A stretch of 64,000 nt of DNA from Akkermansiaceae bacterium (GCA_024233115.1 JACKQB010000004.1:558001-622000); one strand, 5' to 3'; positions 16,177 to 24,731 are shown, counted from the first letter of the stretch. Numbers and translations: made by a program. Notes: a model not told the origin generated them from the letters alone.

Positions 16177-16595
16177 GATAATTAGATGGATGTTTCATGG
16201 ATTGTTCGTTTCGGTGACATCGATGGGGGATTTGGCGGGTCGAGATTCCTGGCGTTGCATCGGTGCTGTTCGGTTTAGGTTTCCGTTGATCGATCTGGAT
16301 TGCCCGTCTCCACCTGTCCGATGACTGAGCCACTCATCCATGAATTTTTGTCACCTGGACTGGTTCGGTCGTGGCTCTGCGGTTTCCGGCACATTATTTC
16401 ATGCAGGCGTGTGCTGAGAGGTGCGGTCGAGGTTCATGGTTGGACATCGGTTTCAGGCGCTGGCATGGGAAGTGAGAATAGTTGCCGAACAAGGCGCTTC
16501 ATCCGACCGTTAACCGCCCCACAGTTTGCCGCGATTGAGAGGTATCGACCATTCTTGATTTTCGACTGTTGACCCACCGGCGGTTGAGCTCTACG
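16171..16595 (+). repeat. Family E ORF-less cassette, copy 2
   Basis: Short frame from ATGGATG ends at TAG. Nearly identical to 53301-53725, attC included. Confidence 0.85.
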
Positions 16596-16601
16596 TTCGG
16601 C
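16484..16601 (+). other. attC site
   Basis: R'' GCCGAAC matches own TTCGGC; arm 1. Confidence 0.95.
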
Positions 16602-17023
16602 CATAATAAGAATGCACGCATTGTGTTGCGTGTTGCCGCGTTGGTTAGATGAATGGGTTATTGGTTGATCATGGTCATCAGGTTCGATGCCGGATGTTCC
16701 CGCTGCCGCGCTCGCTCTACCTTGATCCATCGATGTCGGTTTATAGATTGAGGGTGGTTTGATCCATGTTGCCCATCGGTTTTCTCCGTGGTCGTTACTC
16801 TGGCGTTTCCGGCTTCGGTCGACATGCCTGGCTTTCGCACGCTTGCAGAGACGGTCGGTGTGAATGATGGGGGGCGTTTAAGGGAGCCGGGTGGTGTTTG
16901 AGAGGATGGTTGCCGAACAAGGCGCTTCATCCGACCGTTAACCGTCCTCGACTTCACACAGTTTTACAGCAATCATCCGTTCAAGGTTTGTCGCGGTTGA
17001 CTCACCGGCGGTTGAGCTCTACG
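16596..17023 (+). repeat. Family C ORF-less cassette, copy 2
   Basis: Central variant GATGCCGGATGTTCCCGCTGCC replaces the GTTGGTTGGTCCTGC segment of copy 1. Confidence 0.85.
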
Positions 17024-17029
17024 TTCGGT
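16912..17029 (+). other. attC site
   Basis: R'' GCCGAAC matches own TTCGGC; arm 1; closing core GTTCGGT. Confidence 0.95.
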
Positions 17030-17038
17030 AATGATACT

Positions 17039-17596
17039 ATGACCAGATATATGAAAATAATCGTCGCCCTAGCTATTATGCTTACAATTCCTTCGTATGC
17101 TCAGAATGATTCGCCGAAGCCTGTTGATCGGGTTGACGAAACTGACGAAGAGAAGAGACACCCCAATGCAAATGCGACTGATCCGATTGTAGAGGGTATG
17201 ACAATTGAGGAACACTTAAAATTATTTTGGAATGACAAAGCCAAATTGCCTACGTCGGTTCAATTAAAAAACCCGTTTAAAGAAACTCTACATATACTAA
17301 CATCCCCCAAGAGTGGTGCCGTCGGATATCCTGATTTCGAGATCGAGTATTACGATCCCCATTTAAAGGAGTGGCGAAGCCCTCCTCGGCTCCCGGGGTC
17401 TTTTGGTGGTATCAATGTGTTAGTCAAGCAGGGTCAAAGCAAAGAATTTAAACTACACAAGGATTATTGGTGGTTTGTTGTTGAGAATTTGCCCAGTCTT
17501 GTTTCAAGTAAAGCTACAAGAATACGTTTAGTATATGGTGGGGGTGGCGTATGTCTTAGAAGTTCAGAGTTTAAGTGGGACACTACTAAAAAATAA
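17039..17596 (+). CDS. Hypothetical exported protein
   Basis: 185 aa. Signal peptide I-I-V-A-L-A-I-M-L-T-I-P-S-Y-A-Q-N, then an acidic linker (V-D-E-T-D-E-E-K-R) and a beta-rich domain. The G-G-G-G-V-C-L-R-S end suggests an immunoglobulin-like or beta-sandwich fold. Own stop 12 nt before R''. Function unknown. Confidence 0.68.
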   Translation: MTRYMKIIVALAIMLTIPSYAQNDSPKPVDRVDETDEEKRHPNANATDPIVEGMTIEEHLKLFWNDKAKLPTSVQLKNPFKETLHILTSPKSGAVGYPDFEIEYYDPHLKEWRSPPRLPGSFGGINVLVKQGQSKEFKLHKDYWWFVVENLPSLVSSKATRIRLVYGGGGVCLRSSEFKWDTTKK

Positions 17597-17600
17597 TCAG

Positions 17601-17716
17601 ACCGAACAAGACGCTTCATCCGACCGTTAACCGTCCTGAGCCAGCGAACTTTTGACACATTGAACCATGCCCAGCCTATGACCCGCACCCGTCGGCGGTT
17701 GAGCTCTACGTTCGAT
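17601..17716 (+). other. attC site
   Basis: R'' ACCGAAC matches own TTCGGT; arm GACGCTTC. Confidence 0.95.
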
Positions 17717-17729
17717 AAGAATAATATAT

Positions 17730-18047
17730 ATGCCAATCGAGTTCCAAGTAGACATCACCCCTATCGGTCACCCAGGTCAAATAACTGACTATATCTATTT
17801 CGAGGATGAAGAAATTAACTTGCTGGTATCCGCCTACGCTGAATTTAGAAAGCACTTTCTTTCAACGAATCTGAAATCAATCAATATTATTGATCCGCCC
17901 GGTTCGCAAACGATATTAGATAAGCTAATTCCTGATTTGGGGGATCTACACATTGAGCAAGAAAAGATTGATGACTTAAGACGAGTATTGATGAAGTCTG
18001 TTACCGACAATATTCCAGTAACGGTGTTATTGGATCCAGATATTTAG
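17730..18047 (+). CDS. Hypothetical cytoplasmic protein
   Basis: 105 aa, acidic, soluble and helical (E-E-I-N-L-L-V-S-A-Y-A-E-F-R-K-H-F, Q-E-K-I-D-D-L-R-R-V-L-M-K-S-V). Starts 19 nt after the core behind AAGAATAATATAT. No family recognised. Confidence 0.65.
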   Translation: MPIEFQVDITPIGHPGQITDYIYFEDEEINLLVSAYAEFRKHFLSTNLKSINIIDPPGSQTILDKLIPDLGDLHIEQEKIDDLRRVLMKSVTDNIPVTVLLDPDI

Positions 18048-18071
18048 GAGCTGCCACAATACAAAAAAGAC

Positions 18072-18187
18072 ATCGAACAAGGCGCTTCATCCGACCGTTA
18101 ACCGTCCTCAGCCAGAAACCATTTCACGGAATCAGCCTCTCGCAGCCTTCGAACTTGTCACACCGGCGGTTGAGCTCTACGTTCGCC
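18072..18187 (+). other. attC site
   Basis: R'' ATCGAAC matches own TTCGAT; arm 1. Confidence 0.95.
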
Positions 18188-18485
18188 AATAATAATAATT
18201 GAGTCTCCGCGTTCATCATCCCGCTCAGTCGCCTTCGAGAACTCGCTATCATCGTTCGTTCGCGCACATCGATCAGGGTTGAGACGATTGCCACCTTGGT
18301 TCGTTTCCAGGCGGTCACCTGACAGAGTGCTGGACCATTCCGAATCGGCTTGGGTTGATTATTCAGAATCGCCGTCGAACAAGGCGCTTCATCCGACCGT
18401 TAACCGCCCCACAGTTTGCCGCGGGTGAGAGGTATTATCCATTTTCGGTTTGCGGCGGTTGACTCACCGGCGGTTGAGCTCTACG
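18182..18485 (+). repeat. Family A ORF-less cassette, copy 2
   Basis: Slightly diverged copy (GCCTTCGAGAACTCGCTATC; GGCGGTCACC in place of GGCGTTCCCC). Confidence 0.85.
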
Positions 18486-18491
18486 TTCGGC
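18374..18491 (+). other. attC site
   Basis: R'' GTCGAAC, mismatch to own TTCGCC; arm 1. Confidence 0.95.
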
Positions 18492-18500
18492 AATAATAAT

Positions 18501-18890
18501 ATGAAACGCAGGAAAGCAGTCTATCTGGCTTTGACGTTAATTATGATACTCGTTGGGTATTGCGCGTATGCATTTCGTCCGTTTTATCTGACACCTGAAT
18601 TAGCGTATGATGCAGACGTGCCGCTAGAAGCCCGTCCAGTAATCGATACGTGGTATAACGATTCTAAGTATAAAAGACCCCCTTCGATTAAATCAGCTAA
18701 TTATATTTATATACTCATGCATCCTCATGCGGAGAGACCAACCGTTCCGGTGAAGTATAATACTATTTCTTGGGAGGGAAGATTGATCTCGCTAGAATTC
18801 TATTGGAAGCCATGGGAGGGGGCGGTGCATTTTTCTAGGGTAAGCGGCAAGTGGGAGTATGATGGTGTGGTTGAATACCCGAAAGAATAG
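18501..18890 (+). CDS. Hypothetical membrane-anchored protein, FYxxP family (paralogue 1)
   Basis: 129 aa with one N-terminal helix (V-Y-L-A-L-T-L-I-M-I-L-V-G-Y-C-A-Y-A). It shares with 28074 and 63098 the pattern K-R-x-x...R-x-F-Y-x-x-P-x-x-x-Y, E-A-x-x-x-x-x-x-W-Y and H-P-H/Y-A/E. The soluble domain probably faces the periplasm. Three diverged members in one array suggest a cassette gene family with a common role, not identified. Confidence 0.72.
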   Translation: MKRRKAVYLALTLIMILVGYCAYAFRPFYLTPELAYDADVPLEARPVIDTWYNDSKYKRPPSIKSANYIYILMHPHAERPTVPVKYNTISWEGRLISLEFYWKPWEGAVHFSRVSGKWEYDGVVEYPKE

Positions 18891-18892
18891 CG

Positions 18893-19011
18893 GCCGAACA
18901 AGGCGCTTCATCCGACCGTTAACCGTCCGAGAGTTTGCGCCAGGCGGCTTGTTTACGACCATTTCAGGTTTGCGGCGGTTGACTCACCGGCGGTTGAGCT
19001 CTACGTTCGGC
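18893..19011 (+). other. attC site
   Basis: R'' GCCGAAC matches own TTCGGC; arm 1. Confidence 0.95.
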
Positions 19012-19018
19012 AATAATA

Positions 19019-19426
19019 ATGAAGATGACAGTAACACATCATTGGAAGTTTGTGATATCTATTGTGCTGATGATGCTTTATCTGTCTCAGTTATTACGAT
19101 ATTGGCATCAGCATGGTTTTAACCTTTTGGTCGTGTTTGGCATTATAATCTTGGTCGGTGGCGGAATATCTGCGTTCAAGAAGATGAAAGTCACGTGGCA
19201 GATTGATAACTGTAGTGGCGTAGTGAAGATACAGAAGGATAGTAAGACCCTCTTCAGCGGAACCGAGGATGATTTGCGTGAGGTCAGAGAGGATGCCTGT
19301 GATGTATTCTTATATACACGAGACAGGACTCACATACAGATACCGAAAGATGCGATGAATGATGTCCTGCGGGATATTGTGATGAAGAAGAACGTGGCCG
19401 AACAAGGCGCTTCATCCGACCGTTAA
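19019..19426 (+). CDS. Two-helix membrane protein with attC-encoded tail (paralogue of 23402)
   Basis: 135 aa. Two transmembrane helices (~10-27, ~32-50), then a soluble beta domain: T-W-Q-I...K-I-Q-K-D-S-K-T-L-F-S-G-T-E-D-D-L-R-E-V-R-E-D. The same domain is in the protein at 23402 (L-F-Y-G-T-S-D-D-L-S-E-V-R-E-D), and both then have I-P-K. A small PH-like sheet under a membrane hairpin is plausible. Ends K-N-V-A-E-Q-G-A-S-S-D-R in attC. Confidence 0.7.
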   Translation: MKMTVTHHWKFVISIVLMMLYLSQLLRYWHQHGFNLLVVFGIIILVGGGISAFKKMKVTWQIDNCSGVVKIQKDSKTLFSGTEDDLREVREDACDVFLYTRDRTHIQIPKDAMNDVLRDIVMKKNVAEQGASSDR

Positions 19427-19515
19427 CCGTCCGACAGTTTGCGCCGGGCGGCTTGCTTATGACCGTTTCTGGTTTGCGGCGGTTGACCCACCGGCGGTTG
19501 AGCTCTACGTTCGAT
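19397..19515 (+). other. attC site
   Basis: R'' GCCGAAC matches own TTCGGC; arm 1; supplies upstream stop; closing core GTTCGAT. Confidence 0.95.
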
Positions 19516-19529
19516 AAGAATAAGAAAAA

Positions 19530-19557
19530 TTGACGATTCGGGATTATAGAGTAAAAT
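19530..19557 (+). promoter_or_regulatory. Promoter of the toxin-antitoxin cassette
   Basis: TTGACG (19530-19535), 16 bp, TAAAAT (19552-19557), 8 nt before the antitoxin ATG. This is the best sigma-70-like promoter I found inside the array. It agrees with the known habit of toxin-antitoxin cassettes to carry their own promoter. Confidence 0.55.
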
Positions 19558-19564
19558 TACGATC

Positions 19565-19765
19565 ATGAGCACCATAGAGGCCATTGAAGAAGCAGTAGAG
19601 CGACTCAGCAAGAATGAGCTCGCCGCTTTTCGTGATTGGTTTTCCAGTTACGAGGCAGCGACGTGGGACGCCCAAATTGAGAGAGATATCGTGAGTGGGA
19701 AGCTAGAGGGCTTGGCTTCTGAAGCCTTGGCAGATTTCAGAGCCGGTCGTGCTAAGGAGCTATGA
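19565..19765 (+). CDS. Antitoxin of a RelE/ParE-type system
   Basis: 66 aa, acidic and helical: I-E-A-I-E-E-A-V-E-R-L-S-K-N-E-L-A-A-F-R-D-W-F-S-S-Y-E-A-A-T-W-D-x-Q-I-E-R-D and L-A-D-F-R-A-G-R-A-K-E-L. This matches small antitoxins paired with ParE-like toxins (F-x-x-W-F..x-A-x-x-W-D-x-Q-I-x-x-D). Its stop overlaps the toxin start (ATGA), so translation is probably coupled. By analogy with such pairs it should bind the toxin and repress the promoter at 19530. Confidence 0.85.
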   Translation: MSTIEAIEEAVERLSKNELAAFRDWFSSYEAATWDAQIERDIVSGKLEGLASEALADFRAGRAKEL

Positions 19766-20016
19766 AGCACGTAGCGACCTCAAAGTTTTGGAAGGCATAT
19801 GGTTCTTTGCCGACATCTGTGCAGAAGGCAGCAGATCGCAATTTTGAGCTGTTGAAGGGCGATCCATTTCATCCGTCTTTGCATTTCAAGAAGGTGGGTA
19901 GTTATTGGTCTGTGAGAGTCGGCATTCAGTATCGAGCCCTTGGAATTCAGGATGGCTCTGCTATGGTGTGGTTCTGGATAGGAAGTCATGCTCAGTATGA
20001 CAGATTAATATCCTAA
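19762..20016 (+). CDS. RelE/ParE-superfamily toxin
   Basis: 84 aa with the RelE fold pattern: F-W-K-A-Y-x-x-L-P...V-Q-K-A-A-D-R-N-F-E-L-L-K-G-D-P-F-H-P-S-L-H-F-K-K-V-G-S-Y-W-S-V-R-V-G-I-Q-Y-R-A-L-G...W-F-W-I-G-S-H-A-Q-Y-D-R-L. The R-V-G-x-x-Y-R-A-L core and the terminal H-x-x-Y-D are typical. It would act as an mRNA interferase or related growth inhibitor. It is likely to stabilise the array against cassette loss. Confidence 0.87.
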   Translation: MKHVATSKFWKAYGSLPTSVQKAADRNFELLKGDPFHPSLHFKKVGSYWSVRVGIQYRALGIQDGSAMVWFWIGSHAQYDRLIS

Positions 20017-20026
20017 CAATAATGTG

Positions 20027-20145
20027 ATCGAACAAGGCGCTTCATCCGACCGTTAACCGTCCGACAGTTTGCGACGAGCGGCTTGCTTATGGCCGTTCAT
20101 GGTTTGCGGCGGTTGACTCACCGGCGGTTGAGCTCTACGTTCGAT
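20027..20145 (+). other. attC site
   Basis: R'' ATCGAAC matches own TTCGAT; arm 1. Confidence 0.95.
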
Positions 20146-20613
20146 AATAATAATTCGGATTCTACGCATTCAGGATCTCCGGTGGGACATACAAGGGTTT
20201 TCGTCGTGATGTTCGGCACCCGATTTGGCGAGTTCAGTATCGCTGACTCACATCACCACGGGATCGGTAATGATGCGGAGTGACATTTGATAATTTCCTC
20301 GATGGAACACGCAAGGGTTTAGCCTGGCTGCTCTCCGGGAAGATCCTTCGTTCCTCAGGAACATCCCTGCGATTGCCAGGCGGAACGAAAGAGGATGTTT
20401 GGTAGATCACGATTCATGGCCGCGCAACGCTGATGGACACATCCAATGGTTCTGGATCTTCGTTACCCACGGCAGTTTTCAGGCGCATTGATCTGTGTGG
20501 ATCGAACAAGGCGATGCATCCGACCCGTTACCGGTTAAAAGTCGGGCATCTGTTTCGGAGCGTATATCTGTTTTCGGTATTTTAACATTGTTCGTAGGCG
20601 GTTGATCTTTACG
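20140..20613 (+). repeat. Family F ORF-less cassette, copy 1
   Basis: Opens TTCGATAATAATAATTCGGATTC. Its last ~90 bp before attC (ACACATCCAATGGTTCTGGATC...GCGCATTGATCTGTGT) are shared with family G. Contains the palindrome-rich GGAAGATCCTTCGTTCCTCAGGAAC. Near-identical to 39716-40189. Confidence 0.85.
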
Positions 20614-20619
20614 TTCGGT
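20501..20619 (+). other. attC site
   Basis: R'' ATCGAAC matches own TTCGAT; arm 3 (GAT) paired with TTGATCTTTACG; closing core GTTCGGT. Confidence 0.95.
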
Positions 20620-20635
20620 AATAATAATTGATGTG

Positions 20636-21001
20636 ATGAACACCATTAGAAGTTTCATATATTTAATGGGCATAATGGGAGTATTGGTTTTCTCATACTT
20701 CTCGTTGCTGCTTTTTGGTGGATACGCACAAAAGGGCATCGATATGCTTTTACGGACGCTCGATTCTCAAGGAGCAGATGACAGTTTTAAGCGCTACGTA
20801 GTATCATATGCTACCAAGATTGAGAGCCAACTAACGCTTTTAACATGGAGTCTGGTAATTTTGGCTGCTTTCACCGTTATAGCGATTGGCATGAACTGGT
20901 TTCTCTCATACAGGCTATCAGAAGCACACGACGAGATAGAGAGGCTTAAGATTGCTAGTAGCGAGAATCTGACCGAACAAGTCGCTGCATCCGACCGCTA
21001 A
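20636..21001 (+). CDS. Two-helix membrane protein with coiled-coil end and attC tail
   Basis: 121 aa from ATG 20636 (GTG 20633 is in frame). Hydrophobic segments ~5-30 and ~65-88 flank a loop with charged helices. A short coiled coil follows (R-L-S-E-A-H-D-E-I-E-R-L-K). Layout resembles the protein at 56082. No own stop: ends T-E-Q-V-A-A-S-D-R. Function unknown. Confidence 0.65.
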   Translation: MNTIRSFIYLMGIMGVLVFSYFSLLLFGGYAQKGIDMLLRTLDSQGADDSFKRYVVSYATKIESQLTLLTWSLVILAAFTVIAIGMNWFLSYRLSEAHDEIERLKIASSENLTEQVAASDR

Positions 21002-21092
21002 CCGGCTCGGAGTCGACGGCGTAGTCACCAATTCAAGTTGCTCAGAGATTTGTCCTTACGGTTTGGGCGGTCGGTTGAGCTCTACGTTCGAT
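20972..21092 (+). other. attC site
   Basis: R'' ACCGAAC matches own TTCGGT; arm 2 with 3' arm GAGCTCTACG; supplies upstream stop. Confidence 0.95.
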
Positions 21093-21561
21093 AATAATAA
21101 TTCGGATTCTACGCATTCAGGATCTCCGGTGTGACATACAAGGGTTTTCGTCGTGATGTTCGGCACCCGATTTGGCGAGTTCAGTATCGCTGACTCACAT
21201 CACCACGGGATCGGTGATGACCTGAAGTGACATTTGATAATCTCCTCGATGGAACACGCAAGGGTTTAGCCTGGCTGCTCTCCGGGAAGATCCTTCGTTC
21301 CTCAGGAACATCCCTGCGATTGCCAGGCGGAACGAAAGAGGTGTTTGGTTGATCACGATTCATGGCCGCGCAACGCTGATGCACACATCCAATGGTTCAG
21401 GATCTTCGTTACCCACGGCAGTTTAAAGGCGCATTGATCTGTGTAGATCGAACAAGGCGATGCATCCGACCCCTTGTAGCCCCCGACTTCATGATGACTG
21501 GCGAGAGCGATCTTGCGTTAATGATTATTTATCGTTGTCACACGGGCGGTTGATCTTTACG
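21087..21561 (+). repeat. Family F ORF-less cassette, copy 2
   Basis: Body as copy 1 but joined to a different attC loop. Confidence 0.85.
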
Positions 21562-21567
21562 TTCGAC
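21447..21567 (+). other. attC site, deviant left arm
   Basis: R'' ATCGAAC matches own TTCGAT; arm 3, but TCCGACCCCTTGTAGCC replaces the usual TCCGACCCGTTACCG; closing core GTTCGAC. Confidence 0.85.
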
Positions 21568-21576
21568 AATAATAAT

Positions 21577-22020
21577 ATGAACCCAGATCAAGCACACATT
21601 GAAATGCCACCTCTTCGTGGTGTGGCATCGTTTTTTGCTCTCTCTGGTGTAGCGGTATGTCTCGCTGTTGGGGGCTTCTCATGGTTGTTCTGTAGTTTTG
21701 CAGGTTGGGGTGACGGATCAACGGGGAATGCTGTAGGAGAGCCATTGTTGGTCGCGGTTTTGCTAACGGTCCCATTCGTTGTATATTTTATCGCTAGTGT
21801 TATAGCTGCTATGTCATCCCGGCGTAGAACACGCATCGTTTTAGCATGGATTGCTCACATCTGTTTTCTGTATATGAGCGTGTTAGCTGTATTAGTTTTG
21901 ATTAGCCAATTCCCCTTAGCCTTTATAGCCTGCATCATATTTCTCGGTATATTAACTAAATGTTGGATGACGGTATTGCAGAAGAATGTGGTCGAACAAG
22001 GCGCTTCATCCGACCGTTAA
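21577..22020 (+). CDS. Polytopic membrane protein with attC-encoded tail
   Basis: 147 aa with about four hydrophobic segments (~16-42, ~56-78, ~88-106, ~110-132). A basic S-S-R-R-R-T-R loop after the second suggests it faces the cytoplasm. Ends Q-K-N-V-V-E-Q-G-A-S-S-D-R within attC. Function unknown. Confidence 0.68.
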   Translation: MNPDQAHIEMPPLRGVASFFALSGVAVCLAVGGFSWLFCSFAGWGDGSTGNAVGEPLLVAVLLTVPFVVYFIASVIAAMSSRRRTRIVLAWIAHICFLYMSVLAVLVLISQFPLAFIACIIFLGILTKCWMTVLQKNVVEQGASSDR

Positions 22021-22106
22021 CCGTCCCGACGCGAGACGAGTCGAGAGTGAAAGACCGTTATCGGTTTCTGACATTTACACACCGGCGGTTGAGCTCTACG
22101 TTCGGC
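21991..22106 (+). other. attC site
   Basis: R'' GTCGAAC matches own TTCGAC; arm 1; supplies upstream stop. Confidence 0.95.
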
Positions 22107-22110
22107 TATA

Positions 22111-22479
22111 ATGATGAAGAAATGCAATTATCGCTGTGTGGTAATTCTAACCGTAACGGCACTAACGGCTATGGTGCTTATCGGCATCTCAGGAATTTGG
22201 CGTCGTTGCCTCTCAGATGACAAGATTTGGGCATCGATAATAGAGGGTGATGCTTATGCTGTATATCTCGACGCTGCAACTGAAGAATTTGGATCTCCCG
22301 ATATGGCAGAAGGAACTTATAAGCAGTGGGCTATACAGCGCTGGCAGAGTCATAACGGTATATTTACAACCCAGCAGGACTTTCTGACACATGGGGTTAT
22401 TTTTGAACTAGAGCTTATTGATGGTGACTGGATTTTGGTAGCGACCAAGTATAAGGAAGGCGCACCGCTACCCCAATAA
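22111..22479 (+). CDS. Hypothetical membrane-anchored protein
   Basis: 122 aa. One N-terminal helix (V-V-I-L-T-V-T-A-L-T-A-M-V-L-I-G-I-S-G-I-W), then a mixed soluble domain ending F-E-L-E-L-I-D-G-D-W-I-L-V-A-T-K-Y. Start is 10 nt after the core; a second Met follows at once. Function unknown. Confidence 0.65.
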   Translation: MMKKCNYRCVVILTVTALTAMVLIGISGIWRRCLSDDKIWASIIEGDAYAVYLDAATEEFGSPDMAEGTYKQWAIQRWQSHNGIFTTQQDFLTHGVIFELELIDGDWILVATKYKEGAPLPQ

Positions 22480-22484
22480 ATGTG

Positions 22485-22602
22485 GCCGAACAAGTCGCTG
22501 CATCCGACCGTTAACCGTCCCACAGTTTGCCGCGGGTGAGAGGTATCGTCCATTTCAGGTTTTCGGCTGTTGACCCACCGGCGGTTGAGCTCTACGTTCG
22601 GC
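22485..22602 (+). other. attC site
   Basis: R'' GCCGAAC matches own TTCGGC; hybrid: arm 2 on the left, GAGCTCTACG on the right. Confidence 0.95.
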
Positions 22603-22617
22603 AATAATAAGAAAGAC

Positions 22618-23001
22618 ATGATATTGAGTCACAAGTATTTTAAGCGCGCTTTGTCGTTGCGATACGGAAAGTTAATCTTGGTTATTCAGGCTATTTTGAT
22701 TGTGTCAGCTATGTATGTTTTTATGAAGACGATCCCGTGGTTAACGGCTCAGAATATTTCTGAGATATCCTCATATGAAGATCCGTCACCGCCGCCACCA
22801 TCTGAGGCTGAATCGTTTGCTGTCAACCATGGTCACTTCATTTACTATGAGGATTCACGTGCGACTAATCCTGGCCGTTTATGGCTCTACATCGGTCTGA
22901 ATTTTATCTTTATGCTGCCTTCGATGATATCGACAGCAATAGTTTGGTGGTGGCCTAACAAGAAGAATGTGGCCGAACAAGGCGAAGCATCCGACCGTTA
23001 A
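22618..23001 (+). CDS. Two-helix membrane protein with attC-encoded tail
   Basis: 127 aa. Helices ~20-40 and ~95-115 flank an extracytoplasmic loop with an acidic/proline segment (E-D-P-S-P-P-P-P-S-E-A-E). Ends W-W-W-P-N-K-K-N-V-A-E-Q-G-E-A-S-D-R, the E-A variant coming from attC arm 4 (GGCGAAGC). Function unknown. Confidence 0.65.
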   Translation: MILSHKYFKRALSLRYGKLILVIQAILIVSAMYVFMKTIPWLTAQNISEISSYEDPSPPPPSEAESFAVNHGHFIYYEDSRATNPGRLWLYIGLNFIFMLPSMISTAIVWWWPNKKNVAEQGEASDR

Positions 23002-23088
23002 CCGTCCTGAGTCCGAGACCGTTTTTGAGTTAAAGCCATGAATGATTGGCGGGTGTTCTACACGCGGCGGTTGTTCTCTACGTTCGCC
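22972..23088 (+). other. attC site
   Basis: R'' GCCGAAC matches own TTCGGC; arm 4 paired with TTGTTCTCTACG; supplies upstream stop. Confidence 0.95.
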
Positions 23089-23386
23089 AATAATAAGAAT
23101 TGAGTCTCCGCGTTCATCATCCCGCTCAGTCGACTTCAAGAGCTGGTTATCATCGTTCGTTCGCGCACATGGATCAGGATTGAGACGATTGCCACCTTGG
23201 TTCGTTTCCAGGCGTTCCCCTGACAGAGTGCTGGACTATTCCGAATCGGCTTGGGTTGATTATTCAGAATCGCCGTCGAACAAGGCGCTTCATCCGACCG
23301 TTAACCGCCCCACAGTTTGCCGCGAGTGAGAGGTATTGACCATTTCAGGTTTGCGGCGGTTGACTCACCGGCGGTTGAGCTCTACG
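23083..23386 (+). repeat. Family A ORF-less cassette, copy 3
   Basis: Near-identical to copy 1. Confidence 0.85.
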
Positions 23387-23392
23387 TTCGAC
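23275..23392 (+). other. attC site
   Basis: R'' GTCGAAC, mismatch to own TTCGCC; arm 1; closing core GTTCGAC. Confidence 0.95.
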
Positions 23393-23401
23393 AATAATAA
23401 T

Positions 23402-23806
23402 ATGAAATCTGTGAGTATCCACAAAGGGTTGTTTGTGCTGCTATTTCTTTTAGGAGCCTCTTTCGTTTACACTGGGTATGACAAATATTCTCAAGGTAAG
23501 ATTGCTATAGGTCTACTGGGTTTACTTACTGGAACTTGGTATTTATATCGTGCTACAAGGAGCTATAAGCACACATGGGACATTACCAAGGAAGGCTCCA
23601 AGTGTAGAATTATAGTGGACAGGGAAGAGCTTTTTTATGGCACTTCTGATGATCTTTCGGAAGTAAGAGAAGATAGCCAATGTTTCTATATTTATCCCAT
23701 CGAAGGGAACGGTATCGCGATCCCTAAATCGGTCGCGAATAATCATATTATAGAGTTGTTTCGAGCAAAGAAATCGGTCGAACAAGTCGCTGCATCCGAC
23801 CGCTAA
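23402..23806 (+). CDS. Two-helix membrane protein with attC-encoded tail (paralogue of 19019)
   Basis: 134 aa. Helices ~8-26 and ~33-50, then T-W-D-I-T-K...E-E-L-F-Y-G-T-S-D-D-L-S-E-V-R-E-D and A-I-P-K, aligned with the protein at 19019 across the whole soluble part. Ends S-V-E-Q-V-A-A-S-D-R. Here R'' is GTCGAAC, so the tail's first residue is Val in place of Ala. Confidence 0.7.
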   Translation: MKSVSIHKGLFVLLFLLGASFVYTGYDKYSQGKIAIGLLGLLTGTWYLYRATRSYKHTWDITKEGSKCRIIVDREELFYGTSDDLSEVREDSQCFYIYPIEGNGIAIPKSVANNHIIELFRAKKSVEQVAASDR

Positions 23807-23894
23807 CCGCGCTCGACTTTGCTCGGGTTTACACGAAACAACCACGCTTAGCCTATGACCGTTGACCCGACGGCGGTTGAGCTTTACGTTCGAT
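23777..23894 (+). other. attC site
   Basis: R'' GTCGAAC matches own TTCGAC; arm 2; supplies upstream stop. Confidence 0.95.
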
Positions 23895-24322
23895 AATTAT
23901 TGATTCTTCGTGTTCAGTATTGCCCTGGAGCATCGCTGATATGCCGTCATTGATGAATGATTTTGGATCGATGAACGCTTCCGGGAACGGCTTGAGTTTC
24001 CAGCTCTTTTGAATCAATATTGATGGATTGGTTTTCGTTCGCTGCCATTGATAACGTTTTAGAAGAATCTCTCGTGAATGGTTTGGATTGGTTTCGCATT
24101 CCGTTTTCGGTGTGATGCACGATTCGATTCACGCGGCGGTGATGGACACATCGAATGCTTCAGGATCTACGTTACCCACGGCAGTTTAAAGGTGCATTGA
24201 TCTGTGTTGATCGAACAAGGCGATGCATCCGACCCGTTACCGTTTAATAGTCGGGCATCTGTTCCGGAGCGTTTATCTGTTTTCGGTATTTTAATGTTGT
24301 TCGTAGGCGGTTGATCTTTACG
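23889..24322 (+). repeat. Family G ORF-less cassette, copy 1
   Basis: Opens TTCGATAATTATTGATTCTTCG. On the minus strand (23947-24132) a 61-codon frame M-N-R-I-V-H-H-T-E-N-G-M-R-N-Q-S... is open, as in all seven copies. Confidence 0.85.
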
Positions 24323-24328
24323 TTAGAC
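24210..24328 (+). other. attC site
   Basis: R'' ATCGAAC matches own TTCGAT; arm 3; closing core GTTAGAC. Confidence 0.95.
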
Positions 24329-24332
24329 AATA

Positions 24333-24731
24333 ATGAAGAAAAAAATCATCATCGGCGTTATATTCGCAATTTTGACGATTTCAGTAATTCTAATGTTAAT
24401 ACCAGTGCATCTTCGCAGTGGGGCATTCTATATACCAATTCGGATAAAGAGCGATGTGCCGCTAGTTAAGCTTGAGTATATATCTATGTACGAGGGAAAG
24501 AGTCTTGAGGAGTCTGGTCACTGGAGAGAGATCGTGAAGAACGGCACAGGCAATTATGTCGCCACAGTATCATACGTAATGAGAGGTGGCATGTTATCAG
24601 AGGATAATTACACTTGTGCTAGAAAGATTTGTATCAGATTGTCTTTTGACGATGGCCGCAAATTGTCTGTGATTTGTCCTTTGAACTTACCCGACGACAA
24701 TGCAGAAATTCACATCGACACTACACAATAA
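24333..24731 (+). CDS. Hypothetical membrane-anchored protein
   Basis: 132 aa. Basic start M-K-K-K and one helix (I-I-I-G-V-I-F-A-I-L-T-I-S-V-I-L-M-L), then a beta-rich domain (V-P-L-V-K-L-E-Y-I-S-M-Y-E-G). Begins only 10 nt after the core. Function unknown. Confidence 0.68.
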   Translation: MKKKIIIGVIFAILTISVILMLIPVHLRSGAFYIPIRIKSDVPLVKLEYISMYEGKSLEESGHWREIVKNGTGNYVATVSYVMRGGMLSEDNYTCARKICIRLSFDDGRKLSVICPLNLPDDNAEIHIDTTQ

